DNA of 50,743 nucleotides from Opitutia bacterium (lineage in GTDB: Bacteria > Verrucomicrobiota > Verrucomicrobiia > Opitutales > Seribacteraceae): assembly GCA_002730975.1 (NCBI GenBank), contig PCBO01000050.1:6347-57089 (forward strand). Direction: 5' to 3'. Below the pieces are notes generated by a model. That model saw only the letters and a list, made by a program, of their open reading frames with translations, was not told where the DNA came from and ran no database searches. Every line of letters starts with the position of its first letter. Position 1 is the stretch's first letter. Shown piece after piece: positions 28,905-36,916 of the stretch. The translations under genes were made by a program, and so were the position numbers.

Positions 28905-28932
28905 TTGCCAAAATCTTGCTTTGAAGTCTAAT
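28905..28932 (+). promoter_or_regulatory. Promoter upstream of the TonB-dependent receptor
   Basis: TTGCCA (28905-28910), 16 bases, TCTAAT (28927-28932): five of six matches in each box. The predicted start (about 28939-28941) coincides with the ATG of a 68-codon ORF at 28941 and lies about 200 bases before the receptor ATG. Confidence 0.6.
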
Positions 28933-28940
28933 TATAAGCT

Positions 28941-29147
28941 ATGTTACGGAGACTCATTATTGCTGCGATCTCCATAGTGCATGAATGCCTGCAAAGCCCG
29001 AAAGGCAATCGACTGCCTTTTCGTTCGCGAACGCACGGCCTTAACTTGCGAAAAGTCATAACCACTTCTTCCACGATGCTTTTTCGAGTGGAACTAGATT
29101 CTCTCAAAGAAGAAACCCAAGCGGCCTTCGCTCTGCCTGAAAAATGA
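28941..29147 (+). CDS. Possible leaderless 68-codon leader ORF before the TonB-dependent receptor
   Basis: The product would begin MLRRLIIAAISIVHE and end EETQAAFALPEK; I recognise no family. Two things support it: the best promoter in the region places the transcription start at or next to this ATG, so it could be translated as a leaderless message, and its stop overlaps the receptor start as ATGA (29144-29147), the usual sign of translational coupling. Against it are the lack of homology I can recall, the short length, and a strong hairpin within the frame. It may be a leader peptide, or only an open frame in a long 5' untranslated region. Confidence 0.3.
   Translation: MLRRLIIAAISIVHECLQSPKGNRLPFRSRTHGLNLRKVITTSSTMLFRVELDSLKEETQAAFALPEK
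28999..29033 (+). promoter_or_regulatory. RNA hairpin in the receptor leader
   Basis: CGAAAGGCA (28999-29007) pairs with TGCCTTTTCG (29014-29023), one T bulged, six-base loop. It is followed at once by the palindrome CGTTCGCGAACG (29022-29033), which could pair alternatively. I checked for cobalamin, TPP and SAM riboswitch cores and saw none. Confidence 0.4.
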
Positions 29148-31108
29148 TTGGTCGACTAACGCCATTTTTCCTTCCTCTTGCTGTCGTCGTCTTAGCCCAA
29201 GAGGATGAACTGGAACCGATAGAAGCTCTGGGCATTGCGAGAACCGCGAACAGTGCGGAAAACATTGTTTTCGATCGTCAAGATATCGACGCATCACCAA
29301 GCATATATTTAGACGATCTCCTCCGATCCAATCCATATTTCTCTACCTATCGCAGGTCCAGTTCGAGCATCGCTCACCCGACAAGTCAAGGGGGTTCCCT
29401 CAGGGGTGTCGGAACTAGTGCAGCTTCCCGTTCCGTCGTACTCCTGGATGGGATTCCTTTAAACGATCCGTTTGGCGGCTGGGTACGCTGGAATCGCTTC
29501 TCTCTTACAGATCTTGAAGCCGTTCGCTTCGAGCGAAAAGGCGCTCTTTCCTCCTCGGCGGGAAATATTTCTCTTCAGAGCCGTCGTCCCGCCGACAAGC
29601 CAATCCGCCGACTTATTCTGGCTGGCGGCAACATCTACGGCCTATCAGCCGATGGCTTTATCGCAAGCGCTGCCAAAAATGAAGGATGGGAAGCCACCGC
29701 GAGCTTTCGAACGAATGATTATGCGGGGCATCCCGTGGTTAGAGCTTCCCAACGAGGTGCTATAGACGAGGATGCATGGAGTAGCATGCACTCCGGACGC
29801 ACTACCCTATCGAATCAGCTTTCCTTTGGCCGCCTCTATGCGACTTTCTCTGGTTTTGTTGATAAGCGAGGCAATGGAACACCTCTCGGGCGTAACCAAG
29901 CGGATGGTTTCGACTGGTCATTGGGACTACAAGGACTGATGTCTCACACCGCGCTATTTGGTCAAGAATATGATTTTTCCAGCGCTTTCCCAACTGTAAC
30001 CGGAGTAAAGACAGAGCGTGCCTCGGAAAGAGTAGTACTCGACCAGTTCTCCGTCCCTGCATCATCCCATGGCTTCCTTCACGAACACTCCCTGGATGTC
30101 GGCGAGCACCAACTCGGTCTCGCTCTTGTCGCTCTGCGAAGAGAAGGTTATACTCACGAAATCAACAAGTTTACCGATGTATCCCGACGGGCAGGTGGAA
30201 GTCAAACCCTGATCGACCTTTCGTTTGTCGATGAATGGAAACCTAAGGAGAGTTGGAACCTTATTACCGAATTCAAGGCGGAATGGTTTCGCAACGAAGA
30301 TGGCATCCGGAGAGGTTGGGCAACTTCCACTGACAGCTTTCCCGTTCGTGATAATTTTAGCCTAGGTGGTTCATTAGACGTATCGAAGGCTTTCTCCGAA
30401 ACGGTCGAGACTCGAGCCGCAATCCGGTCCCATGTCCGACACCCCACCTTAAACGAACTTTATCGTCCCTACCGAGTGGGTAGTTTCTCCGTAGAGGCCA
30501 ACGCGAATCTCAAAGTCGAACGTATCACAGGAGTTGAAATCGGTCTCGATTGGCAAATCACAGAAAGCTTGTCGGCTTCGTTCGGTCTTTTTCATGATCA
30601 AATTCACGATTCCGTGGCCAATGTTTCCAAACTTAACGACCCTAGCTCCGCCACCCGCCGCAATCTCGATAAAGCTGAGCTTCAAGGTCTCGAACTCCGA
30701 GTCGAACAATTACTTACGGAAGAACTCTCTGTTCGCCTGCACGCACTAATGATGGACACGGAGATCAGGAGTTGCCCGGAAAATCCGAAGCTTGTCGGAA
30801 ACCGTTTTGCCCAAGTTCCGAACCTTCGAGCCACTGCCGCGCTAGTCTGGTCTCCAAGTCATTGGTCGGTTCAAGTTGATGCTCGCCACGAGTCCGAACG
30901 CTTCGATGATACTCGCAATTCCCGATTGCTCGACAATTGCCTCAACCTCGACATCTCTCTTTCCAGAAGATTTTCTAAAAACAAACGCATGTTCTTTACT
31001 GTAAACAATTTCTCAAATGAGGAAATTCAAACTCATCGTTCTTCCGAGGGTATCATTTACCAAGAGGCTCGGAGAAACTGGACAGCAGGTTTAGATTGGA
31101 AATTCTGA
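29144..31108 (+). CDS. TonB-dependent outer-membrane receptor
   Basis: 654 residues, in the size range of BtuB-like receptors. A signal peptide (about 1-18, ending VVLAQ) is followed by a short TonB-box-like stretch (EPIEALGIARTANSAENIVFDRQDID), a plug domain (LDDLLRSNPYFSTYRR, GGSLRGVG, RSVVLLDGIPLNDPFGGWVRWN), and a barrel of alternating strands ending in the typical C-terminal aromatic (WTAGLDWKF). Such receptors import vitamin B12, iron chelates or oligosaccharides using TonB energy. No SusD partner or ABC/TonB genes adjoin, so the ligand is open; the small size and plug favour a cofactor or siderophore rather than a large glycan. A long leader with a hairpin and a possible coupled ORF precedes it. 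Confidence 0.88.
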   Translation: MIGRLTPFFLPLAVVVLAQEDELEPIEALGIARTANSAENIVFDRQDIDASPSIYLDDLLRSNPYFSTYRRSSSSIAHPTSQGGSLRGVGTSAASRSVVLLDGIPLNDPFGGWVRWNRFSLTDLEAVRFERKGALSSSAGNISLQSRRPADKPIRRLILAGGNIYGLSADGFIASAAKNEGWEATASFRTNDYAGHPVVRASQRGAIDEDAWSSMHSGRTTLSNQLSFGRLYATFSGFVDKRGNGTPLGRNQADGFDWSLGLQGLMSHTALFGQEYDFSSAFPTVTGVKTERASERVVLDQFSVPASSHGFLHEHSLDVGEHQLGLALVALRREGYTHEINKFTDVSRRAGGSQTLIDLSFVDEWKPKESWNLITEFKAEWFRNEDGIRRGWATSTDSFPVRDNFSLGGSLDVSKAFSETVETRAAIRSHVRHPTLNELYRPYRVGSFSVEANANLKVERITGVEIGLDWQITESLSASFGLFHDQIHDSVANVSKLNDPSSATRRNLDKAELQGLELRVEQLLTEELSVRLHALMMDTEIRSCPENPKLVGNRFAQVPNLRATAALVWSPSHWSVQVDARHESERFDDTRNSRLLDNCLNLDISLSRRFSKNKRMFFTVNNFSNEEIQTHRSSEGIIYQEARRNWTAGLDWKF

Positions 31109-31121
31109 AAAGATTTTTCAG
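31105..31121 (+). terminator. Weak hairpin overlapping the receptor stop codon
   Basis: CTGAAAA (31105-31111) and TTTTCAG (31115-31121) form a perfect seven-base stem with a three-base loop that includes the TGA stop. T-rich sequence follows (to about 31155). A low-GC terminator is plausible. Confidence 0.4.
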
Positions 31122-31236
31122 CTTGTTTCGTCTTTTATCTTGGTTTTGCTCAATCTGTTGAAGGCTATGGGTCGTTTCCGCCGTTAATGAAAGAAGCTCT
31201 AAATCCACTATTTGCTGACAAATCTTAAGCCAGCAT

Positions 31237-31265
31237 TTGATTTGGTGCGAGGAAACGACTATATA
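31237..31265 (+). promoter_or_regulatory. Putative promoter of the DUF1549-DUF1501-cytochrome operon
   Basis: TTGATT (31237-31242), 17-base spacer, TATATA (31260-31265). The start near 31272 would give a leader of about 80 bases before the ATG at 31353. The intergenic stretch 31122-31352 shows nothing else that I can support. Confidence 0.5.
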
Positions 31266-31352
31266 AAGCTTGAGTATGAATTATTTTCTCTACAGAATAT
31301 TTTTTTCATAGAGCGTGAAGTCCCTAATTAGAAACCATAAACTCATATAGCA

Positions 31353-33617
31353 ATGAATCACAGAAGTTTAAGCTGGAAAAACATAGGGTCGATTTTATTT
31401 ATTTTCATTACTTTCACATCATCGGCTCGTGATTTCTCTTCAGTTAACGGTCAGAAATTATCAGGAGAGGTTGTTAAGTATTACGGGGATTACATACTTT
31501 TTAAAAGATCTGACGACCATCAACTTTTCCGTTTTAAAATGGAAATTCTTTGCGACAAGGATCAAGCTTTCGTCAAAAACAACTTTGCCCCGGATCGTGA
31601 GGCAGTTCCAACACTTACCAAACCCCTTTCTCCCCGTGATGTCAGCAAGTTTGCATTAGGAGTTGATGGCTTAGTCGAAAACCAACTTCGAAAATACCGT
31701 CAAAGACCCAACAAGACAATCGAGGACGAGGCTTTTTTACGGCGTGCTTACTTGAAGATTGTCGGAAGGATTCCATCTCTGGAAGAAACTCATTCTTTTA
31801 TTAAAAACGGCCGAAGGACTACCAAGCGGCAAGAACTAGTCGATCAGTTGCTCGGTTCTGATGGTTACGCCAGCAACTGGTACCATTTCTGGGCTGACAT
31901 TCTTCGTGTTAAAGAACGCATGCAAGGCGCTGCAGGTATGTCCGGAAAACCATATGTTGCATTTATCAAGGACTTTGTCCGCAGCAACAAACCATACGAC
32001 CAATTCGTCAAAGAATTGCTGTCCTCCAAAGGTCCTGTTTGGGAAAAAGGCAATGGCGCAGTGGGCTATTATTTTCGAGACAGAGGCATGCCATTAGACA
32101 ATATGGCCAATACGGTAAGAATTTTTCTGGGAACCAGTCTGGAGTGCGCTCAGTGCCATGATCACCCCTTTGATCGATGGTCTCAGAAGCAATTTTACGA
32201 AATGGCTGCCTTTACCCATGGTGTTGGTGATGCCCGTAGAAAAGTGGGTACTGAAAATTTGGCTACCTTCAACAAACTCGTTCGTGAAGAGCAAAAAGAA
32301 GATCAAAAGCTTCGTAACGTGGCCAGGGGAATCCGAGACATCATTCAGTTTGGTGTCGACGATCCAGGCAAAGGCAAAATCCGTCTCCCCAAAGACTATC
32401 AATATGACAACGCTAAACCCAACGAGGAACTAGAAGCTCGCACGATTTTTGGTCTGGCCGTAGAGCTCGATGAAAACCTCAAGGAAATTGGTTCGCGAGA
32501 AGCTTATGCCAATTGGCTGGCATCCGATGCAAATCCTCGTTTCACCACTGTCATCGCTAATCGGCTTTGGAAAAAAGTCATGGGTATCGGATTGATCGAG
32601 CCAGTGGACAATATGATGGACGATACCACCGCTACCAATCCAGAACTTCTAGAATACCTGGATAAGCTTATGGTCGCCCTCGATTATGACATCAAGGAAT
32701 TCTTGCGAGTTCTCTACAACACCAAAACGTTTAATCGTGCTACTCCTTCCGAACAGTTCAGTCTCTCCTCAGAAACTCCCTATCTTTATCCAGGTCCGAT
32801 TTTGGAACGCATGACTGCCGAACAAATTTGGGATTCCCTTCTTGTCCTAACCTTTCCCGAGATCGATAAGCGTAAAGTAAAAGACAATCCGGCGGAGTAC
32901 GGGCGTTTTGAGCGCTACTCGGAAATGTCGGGAGAGGAACTATTGGCGGAGGCTATCATGATGTCCGCTGGCGGCAAAAATATGATGATGAACAAGGAGG
33001 ACGGTATGATGGCGGCAAAAGCGGGACCAGCGGAAAACGTAAATTGTCCAATTAAGCCGGGGCGAGCCGTTGATCCGGGAATTACTGTCGTAAGCCAAGG
33101 CAAGACCATCGCCTTCTGTTGTAATGGTTGCAAAAACAAATTCTTGGCCGATCAGGTAGTACCAAAACCAACTAAAAGTTTAAAAGGTACAGCCGATAAA
33201 AGTATGGGGGTGATGGACAAAGGAGTAAAATATGTAAATGCTAGGGAAGCACGGGCATCCGAAATCGGTTCCCCCGCTCCAGTTGGCCATCTCGTACGCG
33301 AATTCGGAGGTTCCGACCGCGAACAAATTCAAAATAGTCATCGTGATGCTTCAGTTACTCAAGTTCTTTCCTTGCTCAATGGCTATGTTGAGAAAAAAAT
33401 TCTGAAGAACAAGAAATCGGAAATTCTTCTGAATCTGGGAAAGTCTGAAAACATGGAAGACAAGATTAATACCATTTTCTACACCATTTTCAATCGTAAG
33501 CCTGATGCAAGAGAGGAGCGAGACTCGAAGGATTTCGTTAAAAAGTTTGGTGACGATGCTTACCCTGATCTCATTTGGACCCTCGTGAATAGTCACGAAT
33601 TTATTTTTGTCCAGTAG
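31353..33617 (+). CDS. Secreted DUF1549/DUF1553 protein with SHD1-like start and YHS-like cysteine insert
   Basis: 754 residues. A signal peptide (to about TSSA) is followed by an SHD1-like beta domain (about 27-75, RDFSSVNGQKLSGEVV), then DUF1549 (FLRRAYLKIVGRIPSLEET) with a CxxCH site C265-A-Q-C268-H269 in LECAQCHDHPFDRWSQ, then DUF1553 (FTTVIANRLWKKVMGIGLIEPVDN). This pair is the mark of PVC-group secreted proteins, often next to DUF1501 genes. Between about residues 535 and 620, inside the DUF1553 part, is a Met/Lys-rich insert with a YHS-like motif: C565 in NCPIKPGRAVDPG and C589-C590-N-G-C593. DUF1553 sequence resumes after it (INTIFYTIFNRKPDAREE). The biochemical role of the family is not established. 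First gene of a three-gene operon (46 and 21-base gaps). Confidence 0.88.
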   Translation: MNHRSLSWKNIGSILFIFITFTSSARDFSSVNGQKLSGEVVKYYGDYILFKRSDDHQLFRFKMEILCDKDQAFVKNNFAPDREAVPTLTKPLSPRDVSKFALGVDGLVENQLRKYRQRPNKTIEDEAFLRRAYLKIVGRIPSLEETHSFIKNGRRTTKRQELVDQLLGSDGYASNWYHFWADILRVKERMQGAAGMSGKPYVAFIKDFVRSNKPYDQFVKELLSSKGPVWEKGNGAVGYYFRDRGMPLDNMANTVRIFLGTSLECAQCHDHPFDRWSQKQFYEMAAFTHGVGDARRKVGTENLATFNKLVREEQKEDQKLRNVARGIRDIIQFGVDDPGKGKIRLPKDYQYDNAKPNEELEARTIFGLAVELDENLKEIGSREAYANWLASDANPRFTTVIANRLWKKVMGIGLIEPVDNMMDDTTATNPELLEYLDKLMVALDYDIKEFLRVLYNTKTFNRATPSEQFSLSSETPYLYPGPILERMTAEQIWDSLLVLTFPEIDKRKVKDNPAEYGRFERYSEMSGEELLAEAIMMSAGGKNMMMNKEDGMMAAKAGPAENVNCPIKPGRAVDPGITVVSQGKTIAFCCNGCKNKFLADQVVPKPTKSLKGTADKSMGVMDKGVKYVNAREARASEIGSPAPVGHLVREFGGSDREQIQNSHRDASVTQVLSLLNGYVEKKILKNKKSEILLNLGKSENMEDKINTIFYTIFNRKPDAREERDSKDFVKKFGDDAYPDLIWTLVNSHEFIFVQ

Positions 33618-33663
33618 GAATTCCATCTAACAAATTTTCTATATTCCATAAATCCATACAGCT

Positions 33664-34965
33664 ATGAAACAACTTATCAGAAATTTTGACGACCTTGGCA
33701 GACGCCAATTCATCGCTCATGCCGCAAAAGCCTGTCTTGGAGTAGGTCTCCTGCCAATGCTTGGAGACAAAGTTAGTAGTCCGCTTAATGCTCTAACCCC
33801 AGGAGTTCGTCATGCTACCGCGAGATATGTGATATACCTAAATATGGCAGGTGGAATGACTCATCTCGACACACTCGATCCGAAACCGAACAACCCCAAG
33901 GTGCAGGGACCGACCAAAGCCGTGCAAACGAGTGCAGATGGGATTATTTTAGCGGAAAATTTCTCGAAAACCGCAGCACACATGCATAATGCAGCTGTGA
34001 TTCGCTCGATTTCCACTAACCAAGGAGCTCACGAGCAAGCTGGTTATTTAATGCACACAAGCTATGTTAAGCGCGGTACCATAGTTCACCCTACTTTTGG
34101 TAGTTGGGTGGCGAAGATGTCCGGACAGATCAATCGAACGATTCCAATGAATGTTCGCATCGGAGGCGGCAGCAACGAACTAGGCGCAGGGTTTCTTGAA
34201 TCTCAGTTTGGGCCACTTCCCATTGGAAACCCAAAGGCAGGACTCGCAAACAGTAAAATGGCGGATTATTTAAACGAAGACCGTTTTGGGCGACGCCTAG
34301 CCATGGCTGACAAGATGAACACCAAATTTGTGGGTCGTTTCCCCCAGAAAAAAGTTAGAGCTTACACCGATCTATACAAGGATGCGGTCAAGCTGATGAG
34401 AAGCGAAGACCTTAAGGCGTTCGATATTGCTCAGGAACCTAAAAACATTCAAGAGTTCTACGGTGAATCCAATTTCGCCCAAGGTTGCCTATTGGCCCGT
34501 CGCTTAATTGAAAATCAAGTTCGTTATGTCGAAGTTACACGCGGTGGTTGGGACACGCATGACGAGAATTTTGATAGAGCTGGCGAAAACTGTATGGATG
34601 TTGACCAAGCACTCAGTGCTTTACTCTACGACCTAGAGCATCGGGGACTTCTTAAGGAAACTCTTGTTGTACTTACTTCGGAATTTGGTCGCACCCCCGA
34701 CATCAATCCTCGCAATGGTCGTGATCACTGGCCCAAAGCTTTCTCAGCTTTTATGGCAGGTGGTGCGATTAAGGGCGGGACGGCTTACGGTAAAAGTGAC
34801 GAGAACGGCAAAGAGGTAGCGGAAAATCCAGTCAAACCACCCGACTTGAACGCAACAATTGCTTACGCTTTAGGATTGCCGTTGAACGAAATTCAATATT
34901 CGCCCTCCGGTCGTCCGTTTACGGTTGCTCACAAAGGTGAACCCATTCTCGACATCCTTGCTTAG
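33664..34965 (+). CDS. DUF1501-family exported protein
   Basis: 433 residues. The N-terminus has a twin-Arg signal (GRRQFIAHAAKACLGVGLLP), so export of the folded protein by the Tat system is likely. DUF1501 hallmarks follow: NMAGGMTHLDTLDPKP, GAHEQAGYLMHTSYVKRG, a GGWDTHDENFDR segment and VLTSEFGRTPDINPRNGRDHWP, which resemble the metal site of the alkaline phosphatase/sulfatase superfamily. It is nearly always paired with DUF1549/DUF1553 proteins in planctomycetes and verrucomicrobia, as here. The substrate is unknown. It lies 46 bases after its partner and 21 before the cytochrome gene. Confidence 0.92.
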   Translation: MKQLIRNFDDLGRRQFIAHAAKACLGVGLLPMLGDKVSSPLNALTPGVRHATARYVIYLNMAGGMTHLDTLDPKPNNPKVQGPTKAVQTSADGIILAENFSKTAAHMHNAAVIRSISTNQGAHEQAGYLMHTSYVKRGTIVHPTFGSWVAKMSGQINRTIPMNVRIGGGSNELGAGFLESQFGPLPIGNPKAGLANSKMADYLNEDRFGRRLAMADKMNTKFVGRFPQKKVRAYTDLYKDAVKLMRSEDLKAFDIAQEPKNIQEFYGESNFAQGCLLARRLIENQVRYVEVTRGGWDTHDENFDRAGENCMDVDQALSALLYDLEHRGLLKETLVVLTSEFGRTPDINPRNGRDHWPKAFSAFMAGGAIKGGTAYGKSDENGKEVAENPVKPPDLNATIAYALGLPLNEIQYSPSGRPFTVAHKGEPILDILA

Positions 34966-34986
34966 GAAGGTCGAGCTGGAATACCT

Positions 34987-36720
34987 ATGGCGAAGATAGT
35001 CGCCACCATATTCATCGCAGTCATTTTGTTGTCTGCTCAAAGAACCGTATTAGCGGTCGAGCCTTTCCGCACTTTCAACACGGTACAGGGCCACTCCATG
35101 ACAGCCAGATTCATTGGTTATCAAGGAAATCAAATATATATAGAAGGACAGAATGGCCAACGTTTCGCACTTCCCTACGAATCACTTCAGCCAGATGACC
35201 AACGCTATTGCAGTGATGCAGTAAGCAAAAAACGGGTTCAGCAAGGGACGCCTCCTGCCGCACCGACATCTCCTCAACCTGAAGTGACAGTTCCGTCTAC
35301 TTCCAGTAATTCTGAACCGAAATCAGCCCCCCACCCTTCTCCCGAATCTCAACCAACTCGTCTCAGGTCAGGATCGTTTTTTAGCCATAAAATAGCTCCC
35401 TTGGGAGTAGACCCTGAATCCATGACTTCAGTTGGGGAGATGCCCGCTCCCGGTGAACCCATTGATTTTCAATCCCATGTACTGCCTTTGCTTCAAGAAC
35501 GCTGCACGGATTGCCACGGGGCTCCATTTGAAAAGAATGGACGAACTATAACTCCGAAAGCGGGTCTACGCCTTGACACCTTCGAAATGGTTCTAAAAGG
35601 CACCTTGGACGGACCTGTCGTTACACCCGGGAATATAGTGGAGAGTGTTTTGTTCGAGCTTATGACTCTCGATGAAGACGACTCAGATATTATGCCACCC
35701 AAAGGAGGCAAACTTGCACCTGAACAGATAGATGTTTTCAAGCGTTGGATTGAAGAAGGAAGCAAGCCAACTTCCACAGGAAATGATTCCGCAGGAGGTG
35801 GTTCCTTGCCTGCCGTCGGTCAACCCGTTGACTATGAATCACATATCAAACCTATATTTGCTCAACGTTGCCTAGAGTGCCATGGAGAACCTTATGTGAA
35901 AAACGGTCGCACCATAAACCCTAAAGCCGGTCTACGTTTAGACTCTTACGAACTGATTATGAAGGGAACCCTTGATGGTCCAGTAGTGCTCCCAAAAAAT
36001 ATAGCGGAAAGCACACTATATATTTTAGTAAATCCCGAAGAGGCAGACGACACTGAAATAATGCCACCGAAGGGCGATACGCTCGCTGCTGAGCAAATCG
36101 ATGCAATCAAGCGTTGGATTTTGGAAGGTGCTCTTGACAAAGCCGCCGCTACCGCAGTTGATCCAAATGCAGTTCAAGCACCTAGCGCGCCGGCATTTAC
36201 AAATAGTTTTCAAAAATCCACTCCCCTTGATGAACTCGGAAAAAGAGCCCGACCAGTAGGAAAACCTCAAATTGCAGCCGCCGAAAAAACAGGTGCCTTC
36301 ATTACTCCGTTGGCGAAAAAACATTCGCTCCTTCGAGTTGAATTTTCGTCCAACGCCCCGAGTATAGACGATTCCGCTCTTCAACGGTTCAGCAATATTC
36401 GCAATAACATTTCCCATCTTGACCTTTCTCGAACTAAGGTGACGGATCGTGGAATGGGAGTTCTTCGTAGTTTCTATAACCTGACTTGGCTGAGTCTGCG
36501 AATGACCTCCGTGGGCGACGACGCCCTCACTGCCCTCAACAAATTACCTTCTCTTTGGTACATCAACCTCGTGGGAACGGAAGTCACCGACAAGGGAATC
36601 CAAACCTTAGCTGCCATACCTTCTCTAAAGGAAATTTATCTCTGGAACTCTAAGGTTTCAGATGACGGAGCGGCCAAACTGCAAGAAGCCCTGCCGAACG
36701 CCAAGATCATACACAGGTAG
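34987..36720 (+). CDS. Exported planctomycete-type cytochrome with duplicated PSCyt1 domain and LRR repeats
   Basis: 577 residues: signal peptide (to about LAVEP), an SHD1-like domain (about 24-80) like that of the first gene in the operon, a Pro/Ser-rich linker (about 88-125), then two PSCyt1 domains. Each has one haem motif, C173-T-D-C176-H177 and C295-L-E-C298-H299, and the family pattern KAGLRLDxxE...KGTLDGPVV...IMPPKG. The copies are about half identical and reflect an internal duplication. Residues about 470-570 are four leucine-rich repeats (LDLSRTKVTDRGM, LVGTEVTDKGI). It should carry electrons outside the cytoplasm, perhaps for the oxidative step of its two operon partners; this is inference. 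Third and last gene of the operon, followed by the hairpin at 36749. Confidence 0.88.
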   Translation: MAKIVATIFIAVILLSAQRTVLAVEPFRTFNTVQGHSMTARFIGYQGNQIYIEGQNGQRFALPYESLQPDDQRYCSDAVSKKRVQQGTPPAAPTSPQPEVTVPSTSSNSEPKSAPHPSPESQPTRLRSGSFFSHKIAPLGVDPESMTSVGEMPAPGEPIDFQSHVLPLLQERCTDCHGAPFEKNGRTITPKAGLRLDTFEMVLKGTLDGPVVTPGNIVESVLFELMTLDEDDSDIMPPKGGKLAPEQIDVFKRWIEEGSKPTSTGNDSAGGGSLPAVGQPVDYESHIKPIFAQRCLECHGEPYVKNGRTINPKAGLRLDSYELIMKGTLDGPVVLPKNIAESTLYILVNPEEADDTEIMPPKGDTLAAEQIDAIKRWILEGALDKAAATAVDPNAVQAPSAPAFTNSFQKSTPLDELGKRARPVGKPQIAAAEKTGAFITPLAKKHSLLRVEFSSNAPSIDDSALQRFSNIRNNISHLDLSRTKVTDRGMGVLRSFYNLTWLSLRMTSVGDDALTALNKLPSLWYINLVGTEVTDKGIQTLAAIPSLKEIYLWNSKVSDDGAAKLQEALPNAKIIHR

Positions 36721-36748
36721 TGGCAGAAGAGTACCTCTTAGCATGAGA

Positions 36749-36768
36749 GATTCACCGCTAAGTGAATC
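36749..36768 (+). terminator. Hairpin ending the cytochrome operon
   Basis: GATTCAC (36749-36755) and GTGAATC (36762-36768) are perfect arms around a six-base loop, 28 bases after the stop codon. The following bases are T-rich but not a pure T-run. Confidence 0.5.
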
Positions 36769-36834
36769 CATCTACTTTATTTTGTAGTAGTAGTGTTCTA
36801 ATTAGAAACAAATCAGGGCGTCTCTTAGGTTGTT

Positions 36835-36862
36835 ATTACATCTGAAATAATAGTTGTATAAT
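36835..36862 (+). promoter_or_regulatory. Promoter of the RHH-PAS regulator gene
   Basis: A perfect TATAAT (36857-36862) has ATTACA (36835-36840) 16 bases upstream as a four-of-six -35 box. The start would be near 36869, about 48 bases before the ATG at 36917. Confidence 0.6.
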
Positions 36863-36878
36863 GCAAACTTCAGTTTGC
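36863..36878 (+). promoter_or_regulatory. Palindromic operator candidate at the transcription start
   Basis: GCAAAC-TTCA-GTTTGC is a perfect palindrome with a four-base centre that begins directly after the TATAAT box and spans the predicted start. A repressor bound here would block the promoter. The next gene encodes a ribbon-helix-helix protein, so autoregulation is the simplest reading. Confidence 0.5.
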
Positions 36879-36916
36879 TTTATTCTATTTATACCATAAT
36901 TTATTAGGTTATCTAG

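Noticed and set aside
28939-29143. Cobalamin riboswitch before the TonB-dependent receptor
   Set aside because: I looked for the conserved B12-box and core segments and did not find them; the leader has only a generic hairpin and palindrome.
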